From assembly GCA_029718625.1 (NCBI GenBank), contig CM056377.1, positions 32,468,653 through 32,532,652 of the forward strand: a stretch of DNA of 64,000 bases, written 5' to 3'. Source of the DNA: Synaphobranchus kaupii. Lineage: Eukaryota > Chordata > Actinopteri > Anguilliformes > Synaphobranchidae. Both the position numbers and the translations under genes were made by a program. The notes beneath the pieces are model-generated. The model was not told where the DNA came from, did not search any database, and worked only from the letters and a program-made list of their open reading frames with translations. Positions 44,201 to 55,331 of the stretch are shown one piece after another (position 1 is the first letter of the stretch; the number at the start of each line of letters is the position of its first letter).

Positions 44201-45640
44201 GAAAGCAGATCTGTTTGCCTGCAGCACCTCTCACTTGGCTGCCTGTGTGCCGGGGAAAGGCACGGTAAACTGAAAGTGGCTCTTGCACGGCACCAGTGGC
44301 AGCAGCTGTGGTGCTTTGGCTCACACATAGTTAAGAGATTCATAGAGGTTGCCTTTTCTCATCTATCACTATGGAAAACAAACCGTGAAAAATTATTTTG
44401 GTTTCACATTAGCTAAATATCATTAATTTACTGCCCTGAGAGTTCTGTAATTTTGTTATGTGTGGTACAAGTTCCCAAAAGGCAAATAAACTGCAGACTA
44501 GCCTGTTGCATTTTCTAAATGCAGATTGTTTTTGTCACCATTAGCACTATGCACTTGCATTGCCACAATGCCACATTTATCTGTTGATACAGCTGAAGCT
44601 CATGCATTCCTCTGTGTAGGCTACTCACCATGGTCTTATATTTTTGGGAAATGTACACATTTTGCTGAAAATGTGTGATAGGAATTATTTTTAGCTTAAA
44701 AATGCTTTATTTAAAAGATGCTTTTTACCGTTGTGAAAGGACAAATGATAATCCATGATTGCCAAACTAGGAATATATAATAGATGTATCATATGATTAA
44801 TGATTGCAAAAAAATCAAGCCCACAACTTTCTTCACATTAAGGCCCGTCAGCATTGCAAATGTGATCACTGTAAATGTGGTCATTGTTCAAAGAAAGAGA
44901 TGTGTGGCATGGTCTAGTATAAACTAGACTGTCATCATGTAAGCTTCTGTCATCCTCGTTCGTAAGTCTAAAGTAAATTTCATTTGTGTGTCTTGGTTGT
45001 ATATATGATTTTTCAAAAATAGCAGTCAGAGTCATGCCTACTTGTTGGAATTGAGCCAGCAATAGCTTGGAATATTGACAATGAAAAAAAAAAATATTTA
45101 CACTACATTGGCAGTGTCCACGACTAAGGTTTTTGGTAGTGCCCAATTCCGTGCTATCACTCGAAAACAGAGAAAACCCTAAGTGTGCCCATGGTGTTGA
45201 AAAGAAGGAATTTCAAGCAAAACATACAACCTGAAGCCTCTTTTCATGCTTCACCTCCATTGATGTTGGGAAAAACTTGTCGCAGTCATGTGATGAGACT
45301 GTTTGCCTCTCTCACAGTATGATTTGAGGTTTAGAAGAACTACTGTAGCTAAATTCCCCAAACATAATTTCTAAGGGAATCATGAGGATTATGGCCATCA
45401 TTACTGTGTATTGTATATTTCAGATATTTGTAGATACGTATGTTTAGCTTCTAGTTTTTGCCTTCAGCATTTTGGATAGCAGTAGAATGTAGCCTATATC
45501 AATACGCGGTGAGACCATTTTTTAATGAGTGCAACCAAACGTTTGAGGTACATACCCTTGCTAATTATCATGACAGCTGCTATCCTGGGCTGTTCAAAGA
45601 CTTGAGCTCTGATTTGCTCAATAATAATAGTAATGAATGA
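41220..45640. other. Intergenic DNA without recognised gene
   Basis: No coding exon with a recognisable domain. A short stretch near 42245-42320 (GGTGCCCTAGGCGACTGCCC) looks like the worn end of an interspersed repeat. The frames at 44046-44416 and 42143-42550 have no domain. Confidence 0.5.
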
Positions 45641-45850
45641 TGCCATGCATTTATATAGTGCCTTTATGACACTCAAAGTACTTTACAAGGATGAGGGGTA
45701 AACTGGCCACAACCACCACCAATGTGTAGCACCCACCTGGGTGATGCAATGACAGCCATTTTGCACCAGAATGAGGGAGAGAACTATTTTTTAGCCAATT
45801 AAACTGGGGTATGATTAGGTGGCAGATTGAAAGAGCCAGGTTGGGAATTT
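45641..45850 (+). repeat. Interspersed repeat fragment of unknown class
   Basis: CATTTATATAGTGCCTTTAT, then CTCAAAGTACTTTACAAGG, CACCACCAATGTGTAGCACC and TGATGCAATGACAGCCATTT form a block I recognise as widespread in fish genomes. I cannot assign a class. The family A copy 2 element begins about 50 bases beyond it. Confidence 0.55.
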
Positions 45851-45902
45851 AGCAAGAATTTTCCTCAAGTATTTTTGTTGTTTTGATGGTGTGTTGAATT
45901 AT

Positions 45903-46924
45903 TCCCTCCGCCCCCAGCATTCGGGTATTTCGGTGGTGTGGGTGAGTTTGTTTGTTTGTTTGTTTGTATGTATGTTTGTTTGTGGGCAGGATTACGTAAA
46001 AACTACCAGACCAATTTGTGTGTAGTATAGTATGTATGTGTAGTATGGGCCAAGGACGAACCCATTACATTTTGGAGCGGATTTTATCAGTGGTTTTCGA
46101 AATAAATATAAATATATACGCGTTTACAATGTTTTGCAATGGGGGCGCCGCCATGTTTAGTGATTTGGACCACTAGATGGGGTCAGGCAGTGAGGCAGTG
46201 AAACGTGGGCAGCAACTGAAGCCCACGAATAGTTTTTCTATTTTTGTGTAATAATTTTGGCCTTTTCGTTTAGTAAATAGAATATATGCCTTACATTGCC
46301 CATTCTTCTAGTCCTCAACTAGTCCTCAACTTTAAACTTTAAAACCCCGGAGCATAAATAGTTTGCTCTTTCAGAAAAACTACATCTAGTCTGCTGGATA
46401 CAACAGGAACAGCTCTACGTTCGACATTCGACTCTATTAGCCCTGCCCCATATTAGTTAAACGGTTGTGATTAACTGGGAATCTGTTTGAACGGGTGCTA
46501 CCAGACTGATATGGGAGTGAAACAGAATGTGAGGTCACATGATCAGGCTGGTAGCACCCGTTCAAACTGATTCCCAGTTAATTGTCAAAATGTATCTTCT
46601 ATTGAGATTTTATTATACTCTAGGCCTACTAAATGATCTCTGATAGCTTACAAAGAAGGACAAATGGATCAAACACCATGCAAGATTACTGCTGTCAGTC
46701 CTGTCATATTTAACTAGTTTTCATTTCATTTTGACATGGAAAATATTTACCCATACATACTCTGTCTGCCCATGGTATGAGCTTCAGTAGTAAAAGCACT
46801 TCAATAATCCCAACAAATCTTCAAAACGAATTCCAACTGCTTATCAATGTATACCAGATTTTACGGTACATGCATCAACATGCAGCATGGGCGGAGGGAT
46901 GCGCTCTCCGAGCGACCTTTCTAG
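45903..46924 (+). mobile_element. Helentron-like element, family A copy 2
   Basis: Left end TCCCTCCGCCC and right end GGGCGGAGGGA are exact inverse copies. The 3' end has the hairpin CGCTCTCCGAGCG and ACCTTTCTAG followed by TT, identical to copy 1. The 1022-bp body is non-coding and shares most blocks with copy 1 but lacks about 960 bp found there at about 27010-27970. It contains an inner palindrome at 46470-46582. Confidence 0.7.
46470..46582. repeat. Palindrome inside family A copy 2
   Basis: 35-bp arms (46470-46504 and 46548-46582) are inverse copies with one mismatch; the arm starts ATTAACTGGGAATC. In copy 1 only the left arm is present (near 28012), so the inverted half is copy-specific. 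Confidence 0.85.
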
Positions 46925-48328
46925 TTATGTATATTGTTATGTAATATTAATTTCAGCAAATCCTAACAAAATAAAGCAAACTTGCAAGAACGGGGGGACT
47001 CATTAAAGGGATACATTCTGTTGCTGTTCATTTACTTTAATTGGATACAAAAATGTTGAAAAGTTTAAAATAGCTAACAAGCGAACATGCTACGCTTATG
47101 AATTAATTCAAAAGGTTGACAACAAAATGCACACTACCTGACCAAGTCTTCTCTGAACTGGGGTTCTTCATTATTAATAATGTTGACAGTGTTTAGAACA
47201 CTAGCATTGGCTTAACAAGTGTTCCCAGCACCTGGCTTCTTCCTTGAAATGAAATGTTAATTATTATTTTTGAGAATTGTATCAAAGACAGTAATAGCAC
47301 TTAGGGAAGAGCTAATGAGTCAACATACCAATAAAACCACTTTACCCAGGCAATGATCAGTTTCATAAGTTCTCCCCTACTTCAAAGAAAGCAGTTAAAG
47401 AGTGAAATCACTAGCTATTACATTGTACAAACCTACTCTTGTAACATATTTCATCATGTAACCAGGTAATATCTGCTGTTGATTAGAAGGGAAAATCCAT
47501 CAGACAAAAGTGTTAGTTGGTATTAGGTCACCTAATTTTTTAACCTGCAATGTCGTAATATTGGATGGCGTAGGAAGCCAATTTCTCCCTTTGAAAAAGC
47601 TGCTTTGTTCCACGTTTATTTTCGTTTCAACCCGTATTAGCAGGTCTCGGAACGCAAGGCAGTGGCTCTGAGTGTTAAAGTATACCTCATATGGAGTGAG
47701 GCAATGTTTTTGTTTCATCTTCCTGTGCATGAGTCATTGATGAGATTACCGGTCCCATCAGCCTTGTGATTGGAATACCTCATGTGTAAGGACACAGATT
47801 AAAGCCCTTTAAAATCTATTTAAATGCAATTATTTTTCTCTTCCCTATAAAGGGTTTTATTACACCATCTATACCATTAAGTGAGGTGATTGTATTTATT
47901 TGGCAGTTTCAGTCACCATTTGCCTAATTTTTGTTTCAAATAGAACTGTTTAGAACACCAGCTTTCTCGGACACAGCATGAATGTTCAGTCTTGTGGTAA
48001 AAATCTGTGGCTGAAATCTCCAAACCATTGATTAGCAGGTTTCATCACAGGTTGGGTTAGGAGGTAATGCTATGGCACTACACTTTTAATTTCATTTATT
48101 GTTTAAAAGATGGCATCCACATATTATTGCATGTTTTCTGTTTCTGTAACAATGCACCAGTCCTTGTCTATTCAAATTGATAAGGATGTGTTTTGATGAA
48201 ACAATTCCTGTTTTGCATTCTTTTGGTATTTCTTGCCAGGGTGAGTCATTATTTTCTTAGGGCAATGCCTGAATTTGCAAAACAATGTAGCACCATTGCA
48301 TACATTTGAAAATGGTGCGACAAGGACC
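46925..48328. other. Intergenic DNA without recognised gene
   Basis: Nothing recognisable apart from short domain-less open frames such as 47500-47730. Confidence 0.6.
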
Positions 48329-49050
48329 TGTAGTGGGGAGTGTAAGGTTCGGAGAACCGAACGCGACCGATAATGATTTCTAAAAGCGTATCTAGAAAGA
48401 TACGCCACAGAAGCGAAAGTAGCCGCACCAGGACGGAGATAACACAGGATCGGGAGCAAAACTTCCCTAGCACAAGGCAAAACTAAGCAACCTCAAAAAC
48501 GGAGGCGCATCTCGATAAACAGCGAGAATAAATAACAAAAGAACCTCACGCTCTCAAACGATGAGCGATAACAGGAGGTCAGAGGAAAACAAAAGAAACA
48601 CCTTGTATAAACGGGCGAGAGAATGAAAATGAAACTAGAACCTGTTACCTACAGCTCTAGATGAGAACGAGCTGAACAAAAAGGTAACTGGTAGAGGAAT
48701 ATAAAGGATAAAGAGAGAAAGGAAAGAAAAAGACTAAAAATAAATCTTTATCCTAACTCTAACCGGACTTGCTGCGTTTCTTATTTGTACGAACCAGAAA
48801 TGCAGTGACCGAATTTCCTATACCTTACCGACTTTGTTGTCAACATAGCAAAGACATTATCGAAGTGAGGAAATGCGGAAGTACCAAGGCATTTATAGCC
48901 GGCAGGAACGCAACACAGGTGCAGGGAATAATTGCCGGGCAAGATACAAAGACCGAAACGGAGGCAGAAAAAATCCGATAGAGTGCCCCGGTGTTGCAAA
49001 AAGAAAGAACGAACCACAGAAACAAATGGAGGCTGCCAAAACCCATGACA
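48329..49050. mobile_element. Solo LTR
   Basis: A 722-bp block with ends TGTAGTGGG and CCCATGACA, the TG...CA rule with inverse termini, flanked by an exact 5-bp duplication GGACC (48324-48328 and 49051-49055). The composition differs clearly from the flanks (purine-rich on the plus strand). TATA-like and AATAAA motifs occur in both orientations, so I cannot fix the transcription direction. No internal retroelement genes adjoin it. It is unrelated to the LTRs at 33778 and 39609. Confidence 0.8.
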
Positions 49051-50060
49051 GGACCTGCTCTGTGATGCAGTGAAACTGCAGCTTGTTTCATAGGTATGGT
49101 ATCCAGTAGGACATAGACATACCACTCTGAGTAAATGTGTCATGTGTAAAAGTATGGAATAAGCCCGTAGAGTAGAAAGTAAGCAGAGGAACCTCTGCTG
49201 TAAACACAGGCAATGTGTTTGATTCCAGGAGTAAAGGCGGTTTCAGAGATGAAGTAGGATAGCAGGAGCTTTGTGTCACTGATGCTATAGTTACTTGTTT
49301 GTTCTTATCTGGCTGGAAGAGTGAAACTTGGTTACAAAAAATGGACAAAGCCAATTAAGGATGATGTGACTATTGTTTATGATTATTCATTTTTATAATT
49401 ATGCATACTGTAACAACAATGAAGATGATGAACATAATTGTGCAGTCATAACAAATCAAATTAGGTATGTTCAGCTTAGTTTACTTTCAGTACTTTGTGA
49501 AATTACTTCTCATCCCAGAGCTGGCAAATAACAGAATATTCAAAGAACAAGGACAGGGTATACTGTATATTTAAGTAATTTTCTCAATTCTTATAACTAT
49601 GGCTGAAAAGATAAAGTTACAGTAAATTTGTCTCAGCAAACAGAATGTGTGCCAGAAACTAGTAGGGCCTCAAAACTAAATCAAGAGCTTTTAATTACAC
49701 GATTCTTTCTTTCAGATGGTTTCTAGAAGGGTCTAACTGGCATTTAAAAAATATGGGCATATGTAATTGCTCCATTACCTATGCAATACATTATCTTAAA
49801 TTATGTCTAAAGTCAAGATTTTAATGAGATCTAAATCAAACTTTAAAAAAGTTAAAACCATATCAGCCTTGGAATGAGACAAAAGCTATGTCTGTCAGAC
49901 TTTCACCATCAGAAAACATCTTGTTCATAATTATAGTATTAGTCAAGTTGAGGACAGGTCCAGGTTACTGTCTTAGTTTGGAAAAGGCCATGTAACCTTT
50001 TTTCCAACAAAATGTCTTGAGGATTAAATGAATTTTCCTATCAACCAAAACCAATGCTGT

Positions 50061-50116
50061 GAAAGATGAATTTCTCCACTTGGGATCAATAAAACATATT
50101 CTATTCTATTCTATGC
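50061..50116 (+). mobile_element. LINE 3' tail remnant
   Basis: TTCTCCACTTGGGATCAATA then AAACATATTCTATTCTATTC is the kind of 3' end (GGGATCAATAAA plus a short tandem repeat) seen on several fish non-LTR retrotransposons. No coding part is attached. Confidence 0.55.
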
Positions 50117-51029
50117 TCTGATAGCTATGGGAAATTTATTGAGCTGTATTTTGTTGAACATTTGGGGAAGAATTCCTCCCAGTTTCAAAAAGGTCTCTCT
50201 TGGGTCAATTTGTTTTATTTGTTCAGAAGAGTACTCTCATTTTTCATTAGTGGACTACGTACCAGACATAGTTGGCAGGTTAGTAAGCTATGATATCAAA
50301 AATGTTAAATGTGGGAACATTGCCTATTGTGTCAAAGTTGGCAAAAGTAATTTTCCGAAACACACTGCCCAACTGTTACCAGTGCAACTGAACATGTTGA
50401 ATCGGACAGAACAAGGTACACCTGCCTAATGTCAAAATGTGTTGTGGTTTGTTGGGAGAAAAGAAAAATTAAATACAAATAAAATTAATTATAAATGACT
50501 AAAGGAGAAACCTCCTTTTAAAATATTGTGTTTGGATGAAGTAGTGCATACCATAATTCTACCATGCTATTTGGGAATTTAATAATGTTTTCTATAGACT
50601 TGCAGGCTGTTTCTAACAGGCAGGGTTCCTCACTTGAAGCAAAGCCTGCCCAGCTGCCAAAGGTTTTCCAGGAAAGTTAAAGAGAAGGTTTTACACTGCC
50701 AGTCAATACTGGATTCAACCACAAAAAATTGGGCCTCGGTCAGCCCAGCATAGTGGTCCATTAAAACAGGTGCCATGAAGAGTGCGTGTGAATATAGCCT
50801 TGTTTTAAAGGAGTAAACTAGTGACTGCACTAACAGTGAGACGTACATTGTTGCATGTGTTTGTGTCAGTAATTGTGATTGGACCATGCAAGCAGAAGTC
50901 TTTGTTTGGAGTTCTTTCCTATTAAGCAAATGAAATGCTAAAACTTACAACAATGAAGCGTCTTAGTGAAATTTTTTTTGTTTGTGATCAATTTACACCA
51001 GAGTGCAGTTATGTAGCATAAACCAACAG

Positions 51030-51044
51030 CCACTAGGGGGTGGC
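51030..51044 (+). promoter_or_regulatory. CTCF-like motif
   Basis: CCACTAGGGGGTGGC matches the CTCF core CCASYAGRGGGCRS at all but one position. It lies between the repeat-rich interval and NRTN. Confidence 0.35.
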
Positions 51045-54000
51045 TGAGGCACAACTGTAGAGCCTGTAGATGTATTGGATCTGGGGGTCATATGCTTAAA
51101 ATGAGTCCTCTTAAATGAATAATACCTTTTGCAAAAAATCTGTTTAGTAAGACACTTTCTGTAACAAAGATTTTATGCATTCTGAATACCCCTGCATGAT
51201 AATGACAGGTCAGGTGTGTAAAGCCAAACTGATAAAATTCAGCATCATGCATGTTTGGAGCACCTGTCTGCAATGTCTTATGAGAGAAAGAAGATGCAAC
51301 ATTGACTTTTTAAAGCTGATAAAATTTATTCAACAATCAGTATAGGATGGAGAATATAATACAGGTAAGTCCAATTTGGCACGAATAGTTCAATAAATAA
51401 AAGTGTTCCTCATTGACAACAATGCTAAGTAAATAAATTAACCATAACTTACTTTCCAATAAATATATATCATCCAAAATACAGATGCATTGCATCAACT
51501 TTACTGCCGTTGGTCAACAGAGTCCAACAATGCAAAAACTGAAGAATCCTCTGGCCTCTTTGTCACCTCCAGTAATTCTGAGGGTGTGAAGGGGAAGGAC
51601 TGAGGGATACAACATTAAAATCAGGGTATTGTGGGTTATCAGGACTTTCTAAAATAACAAAGCAAAATAAAACAAGTAAAGCTTGAGTATGAGAGCAGTG
51701 CACCTTACATGGATATGCTTTACATGACTATAATAGACATTATACAAAAATATATTTGTCTTTGATATAGATATTGAGTTTGGAGGGGCGGGGGTATGGT
51801 GAAAACAGTTCCGTTTTAACTTTTTAACATTACCAAAACTCTTCTTTAAGAGCCATGTTGAAATGCTGCATTCATCCAAAGAGATGATTTTCCACAACCA
51901 TGCTTTTCCTACTGCATGCCTGGAAAACGCACGTCATGTCCTTTTCTTGTATAAGTCCGCAAAAATCCTGCTTTTTTTACAGTATGAATTTGAATAGTTC
52001 TTTCCCATATGACTTTCAGTTATAAAATCCTTTATGTAGTCGTTGAATATGTGGCCTCTAAATCTTTCAACTTACGTTGACAAAAAATGCAATCCTCTGA
52101 TTCGTAGTAACACCAACTAGGGATTCTCAACCACCGTCCCTAGTAGCCACTGATTCTGTTGGTTTTGGTTGCTTTGCTGCAATGACTATTATTCTGTGTT
52201 CCTCAAAGAGATCAAATCCAGGCGAGTATTCAGTTAACGAATCCCACTGAAGTTCTTTGGAGCCTTATTAATTAAATGATCAGCTGGTACAAGAAACAGC
52301 ATGCATGGTGGGTCTTTGGGGCCATGGCTGAGAAAGACTAACATAGGCTTTGAAAACGTATGGTCGTGGTGAGCCTGGTGTCTCTTGGCTTATGTCCAGC
52401 CCATGACTTTAATTACCTCATAGCTCTAATTACTTGATTGGACTTAACTTAAGAGGTCTCTACAAGGCCCTAATCATTGTCTCATGGGCCAGTCTCTCCA
52501 CTCAGAAACTGTTGGCCTCAGCTGAATGACACCTTCTGAGCAGAAGCAATGCAATTAACAAAATACAAATTCAGCATAAACAGGGCTCAGGAATAATAAG
52601 AGTAACATTAATCATCATTCTGCATCCCGCAGAAGATTGTGCAGGCAAACAACTTTTTGCAGAGATGTTTAATACTAATACTGTATTTAATTATCTCATT
52701 CAGTTGTTCATTGTCATTTATTGTTCAAGATCTGGACAATGGAGTGTACAGCATCCCAACACTTTCTCGCAATTTCTGACAGTTAGCATGCTTCTGTGAT
52801 ATTTAGAAAAACGTGAAATGCCATATGCTTGCATTTTAACCCTGCTACCAAACCTGAATCATATGTGTAGTTTTTTTCTGATTAAATCATTTAGTTTCAT
52901 GAGTATACTCTAAGTAGATCCTTCATCTTCACTAATTTATCTTAATCTGTAACTATAAATAGATTTTTCTACTACGTGGTATGCGATGCCTCCAGTGCAC
53001 AGTCCTTTATAGACAAGTCAGTTATAAAGGAGTTAAGTGGATTACAATAGTCTGTTATGGGGCTTTTAGCAAATGTCTTGGATTTGTCAAGACTAAATCA
53101 GGGTAAAACATTAATTTCACTGAGGCAAAAATCCAGTTTCAGTCACATTTTCAGTAGAATGCTTACATTCTTAATTTACTTTGCAATCCTAACTATTGAA
53201 TATGGTTGTTTAATTTATTTCTTGTTGTAAAGTACTCTAATGTGCCTTAATGAGGTTACAGTAATTATTTGTTGGATTTACTTGACACTCTTCCAATGGG
53301 AAAAAAAACTAATGAGAAATCTTTCTTGTTTTTGAATACAGTTAGATTGCTGTACGTCACATGGCAAACTACAATTTTGAATGATTCTTTTTTATATTTA
53401 TTTTTTTCACTATTTTTGTATGCTTTTGTTTGTTTATGGTCATCTGTGAACAGGTCAGCCCACAATATAACAGTGATTGCTTCAATCAATCCAAAATGAT
53501 GAAAAAAAAACAACTTTAAAAGCAGCATGCTTATTGAAATGTCACTAAGAGATGTGTGCATTTGATCAGCACTCTAGATATACATGTACATTATATGTTT
53601 GTGTGTACACATACACATAATATATAGGCTTTCAGTTGTTTACAAGAACAGTATCTTTTACAGTAAAAGGTATAATTAGTGTCTAGTGTGGTAAGATGCT
53701 GTCAGCATATAATTTTTCTTTGGCTGGGTTATATGGTCTGACATACAGAGAATCATTGTGTTTGGGGATTCTAGAAGTATGCATCATATACAGCTACAGT
53801 ACTGTATACATTACAGTGGCTACAAGGTCAGGTGATGGAAAACCCATATTTGGCTTTATGCTGTCACCAGAATTTTTATGTTCCATGATCTTGAATGTGG
53901 AAATAAAAGGAAGATTGTGAAGTACAACCCTGGATTGCACTGAACAAATATACTAGAGTAAGATAGACATTTCTTTACAGCATTAGCAGAGAGGTTTGGC

Positions 54001-54900
54001 AATGCTTTCAGGGCAACAAAAGTAGAGGATTATAATTTTAATGTACAATATTCTCTTAAAATCCCATTTTACTTCAGGTAGTACTGTATATACAAGCTAG
54101 TCAAGTTCTGAATGAACCATACAAGGAATTGTATGTAATGTGACAACTGAAGTCACTGTCTTTGTTGGATGGTGTTTTATATTTTACTCAAGTTCAGTCC
54201 AACAAATGTTTCTTCAAAGCTCTCCAGCATGGGTGTTGCAATGAGGAACACTTTTACCTCAATTACACCTCTTCCTCTGAGGGGGTTTTGAAAAGCAGCA
54301 AAATGAGGTGTCCATTTCCTTGTGGTTTGGGTATTGAGCTTTTGTATATTTTGGTCAACAAAAATGAGGTAGATTTTGACAGTTAATTAACTGAAGGCTA
54401 GAGACTTTGATAGTCAGGAAATGACTGAAGCAGGAAATGTCTGTAACATAATGTGGGATTTCAAAAACTAGCCTGCTAACTCCAACCCATTAATGAAAAA
54501 TAATTTTTAAATGTAGAAATGTTTAAATGTTTGCGACATGAAAAGCAGGTAATAGGCAGCTTTAACAGTAATTACTTATTTTGATAAATTAATTATACAG
54601 TGTATTCTTCTCTAAGACAGTTGCAGAAAAAGGAAAGGCAATGTTTGCATTCCGTTGTCATCCTCTGCTGTGGACAAAACATAGTTTAAGGTAACAACTG
54701 AAACATGGAAACAGTGTAACAAATGTGAGCTCTCAGCTAAAAGAAATAAATGTTCATTCCCCAGTTTCTTCATTTCTCTTGTCATTTGTGAGAAGTTGAG
54801 GGTTGTGTCTCCAAATGTTTCAGGCAAGCATGGAGTCAATTATGCTCCTCAAATGATCCTGTGGCTCCCATGCTGATAAGACACGTGGCTGTGTTTTGCA

Positions 54901-55331
54901 TTATACACAACCACATTCCCGGGCTGTCACGTTACGGAGGGTGTAATATTTGAAGTTGATGTCATCAAAGAAAGAAATGTCATCATACACGGTTGGACGG
55001 CAGCAGGGTTTGTGTCGGGCTTTGCCTTTTTCAATAATGCCATTCTTTCTCATTGTGTTTAATGCCATGTCGTAATTCTTTCTGTGTCCGATGCACCTCC
55101 CGCTGCAGTATTGGAACCGTAGTTCCTCATTACTCTCATCATGGCCTAGGCCCAGCTGACTTACTGTAACCACCTTTTGCTTAAGTGAACAAGAATTGTG
55201 TCTCTTTCTGGCTCGTTTAGTCCTCTTGTTCTGGCTGGCGTCCAGACTGTCTCTCCTGGCCTTCTTGTCAACAAATGTTGAAATAATTTGCTTCAGCTCT
55301 CCTTCTGTGAAGCTCTGGAACACGTGCGAGA
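54901..55331 (-). CDS. nrtn: NRTN (neurturin), last coding exon
   Basis: Neurturin is a secreted GDNF-family neurotrophic ligand that signals through GFRalpha2 and RET. The exon begins after the acceptor TTTACCCAG (phase 1) and encodes 142 residues to TAA at 54901-54903. A pro-region (about 1-39) ends at RTKR (36-39), a furin-type site, giving a mature chain of about 103 residues (human neurturin is about 102). Seven cysteines at exon residues 47, 75, 79, 109, 110, 139 and 141 match the cystine-knot pattern, including YCSGRC, PCCRPTVYDD and RECGCV. SQLGLGHDES and the CCRPTxYxDxxSF block favour neurturin over GDNF, artemin and persephin. A sequon NVT lies at residue 133. The signal-peptide exon is not seen upstream (right) within the window. 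Confidence 0.93.

Larger units (their letters stand above)
49056..54900. other. Intergenic DNA downstream of NRTN
   Basis: It contains a LINE-type 3' tail near 50061-50116 and a CTCF-like motif at 51030-51044. The part nearest 54900 is presumably NRTN 3' UTR. The 100-codon frame at 50127-50429 has no domain that I know. Confidence 0.55.

Noticed and set aside
48341..49050. LTR starting at TGTAAGG (48341) with a preceding purine tract as a truncated element
   Set aside because: Shifting the left end to 48329 gives inverse termini and an exact 5-bp GGACC duplication, which is the simpler reading.
50127..50429. 100-codon plus-strand frame with several cysteines
   Set aside because: No recognisable domain, no splice sites or regulatory context, AT-rich codon use. 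A chance frame is more likely.
54901..55331. Assignment to GDNF, artemin or persephin
   Set aside because: The CCRPTxYxDxxSF and RECGCV blocks and the neighbouring RANBP3 fit neurturin better.
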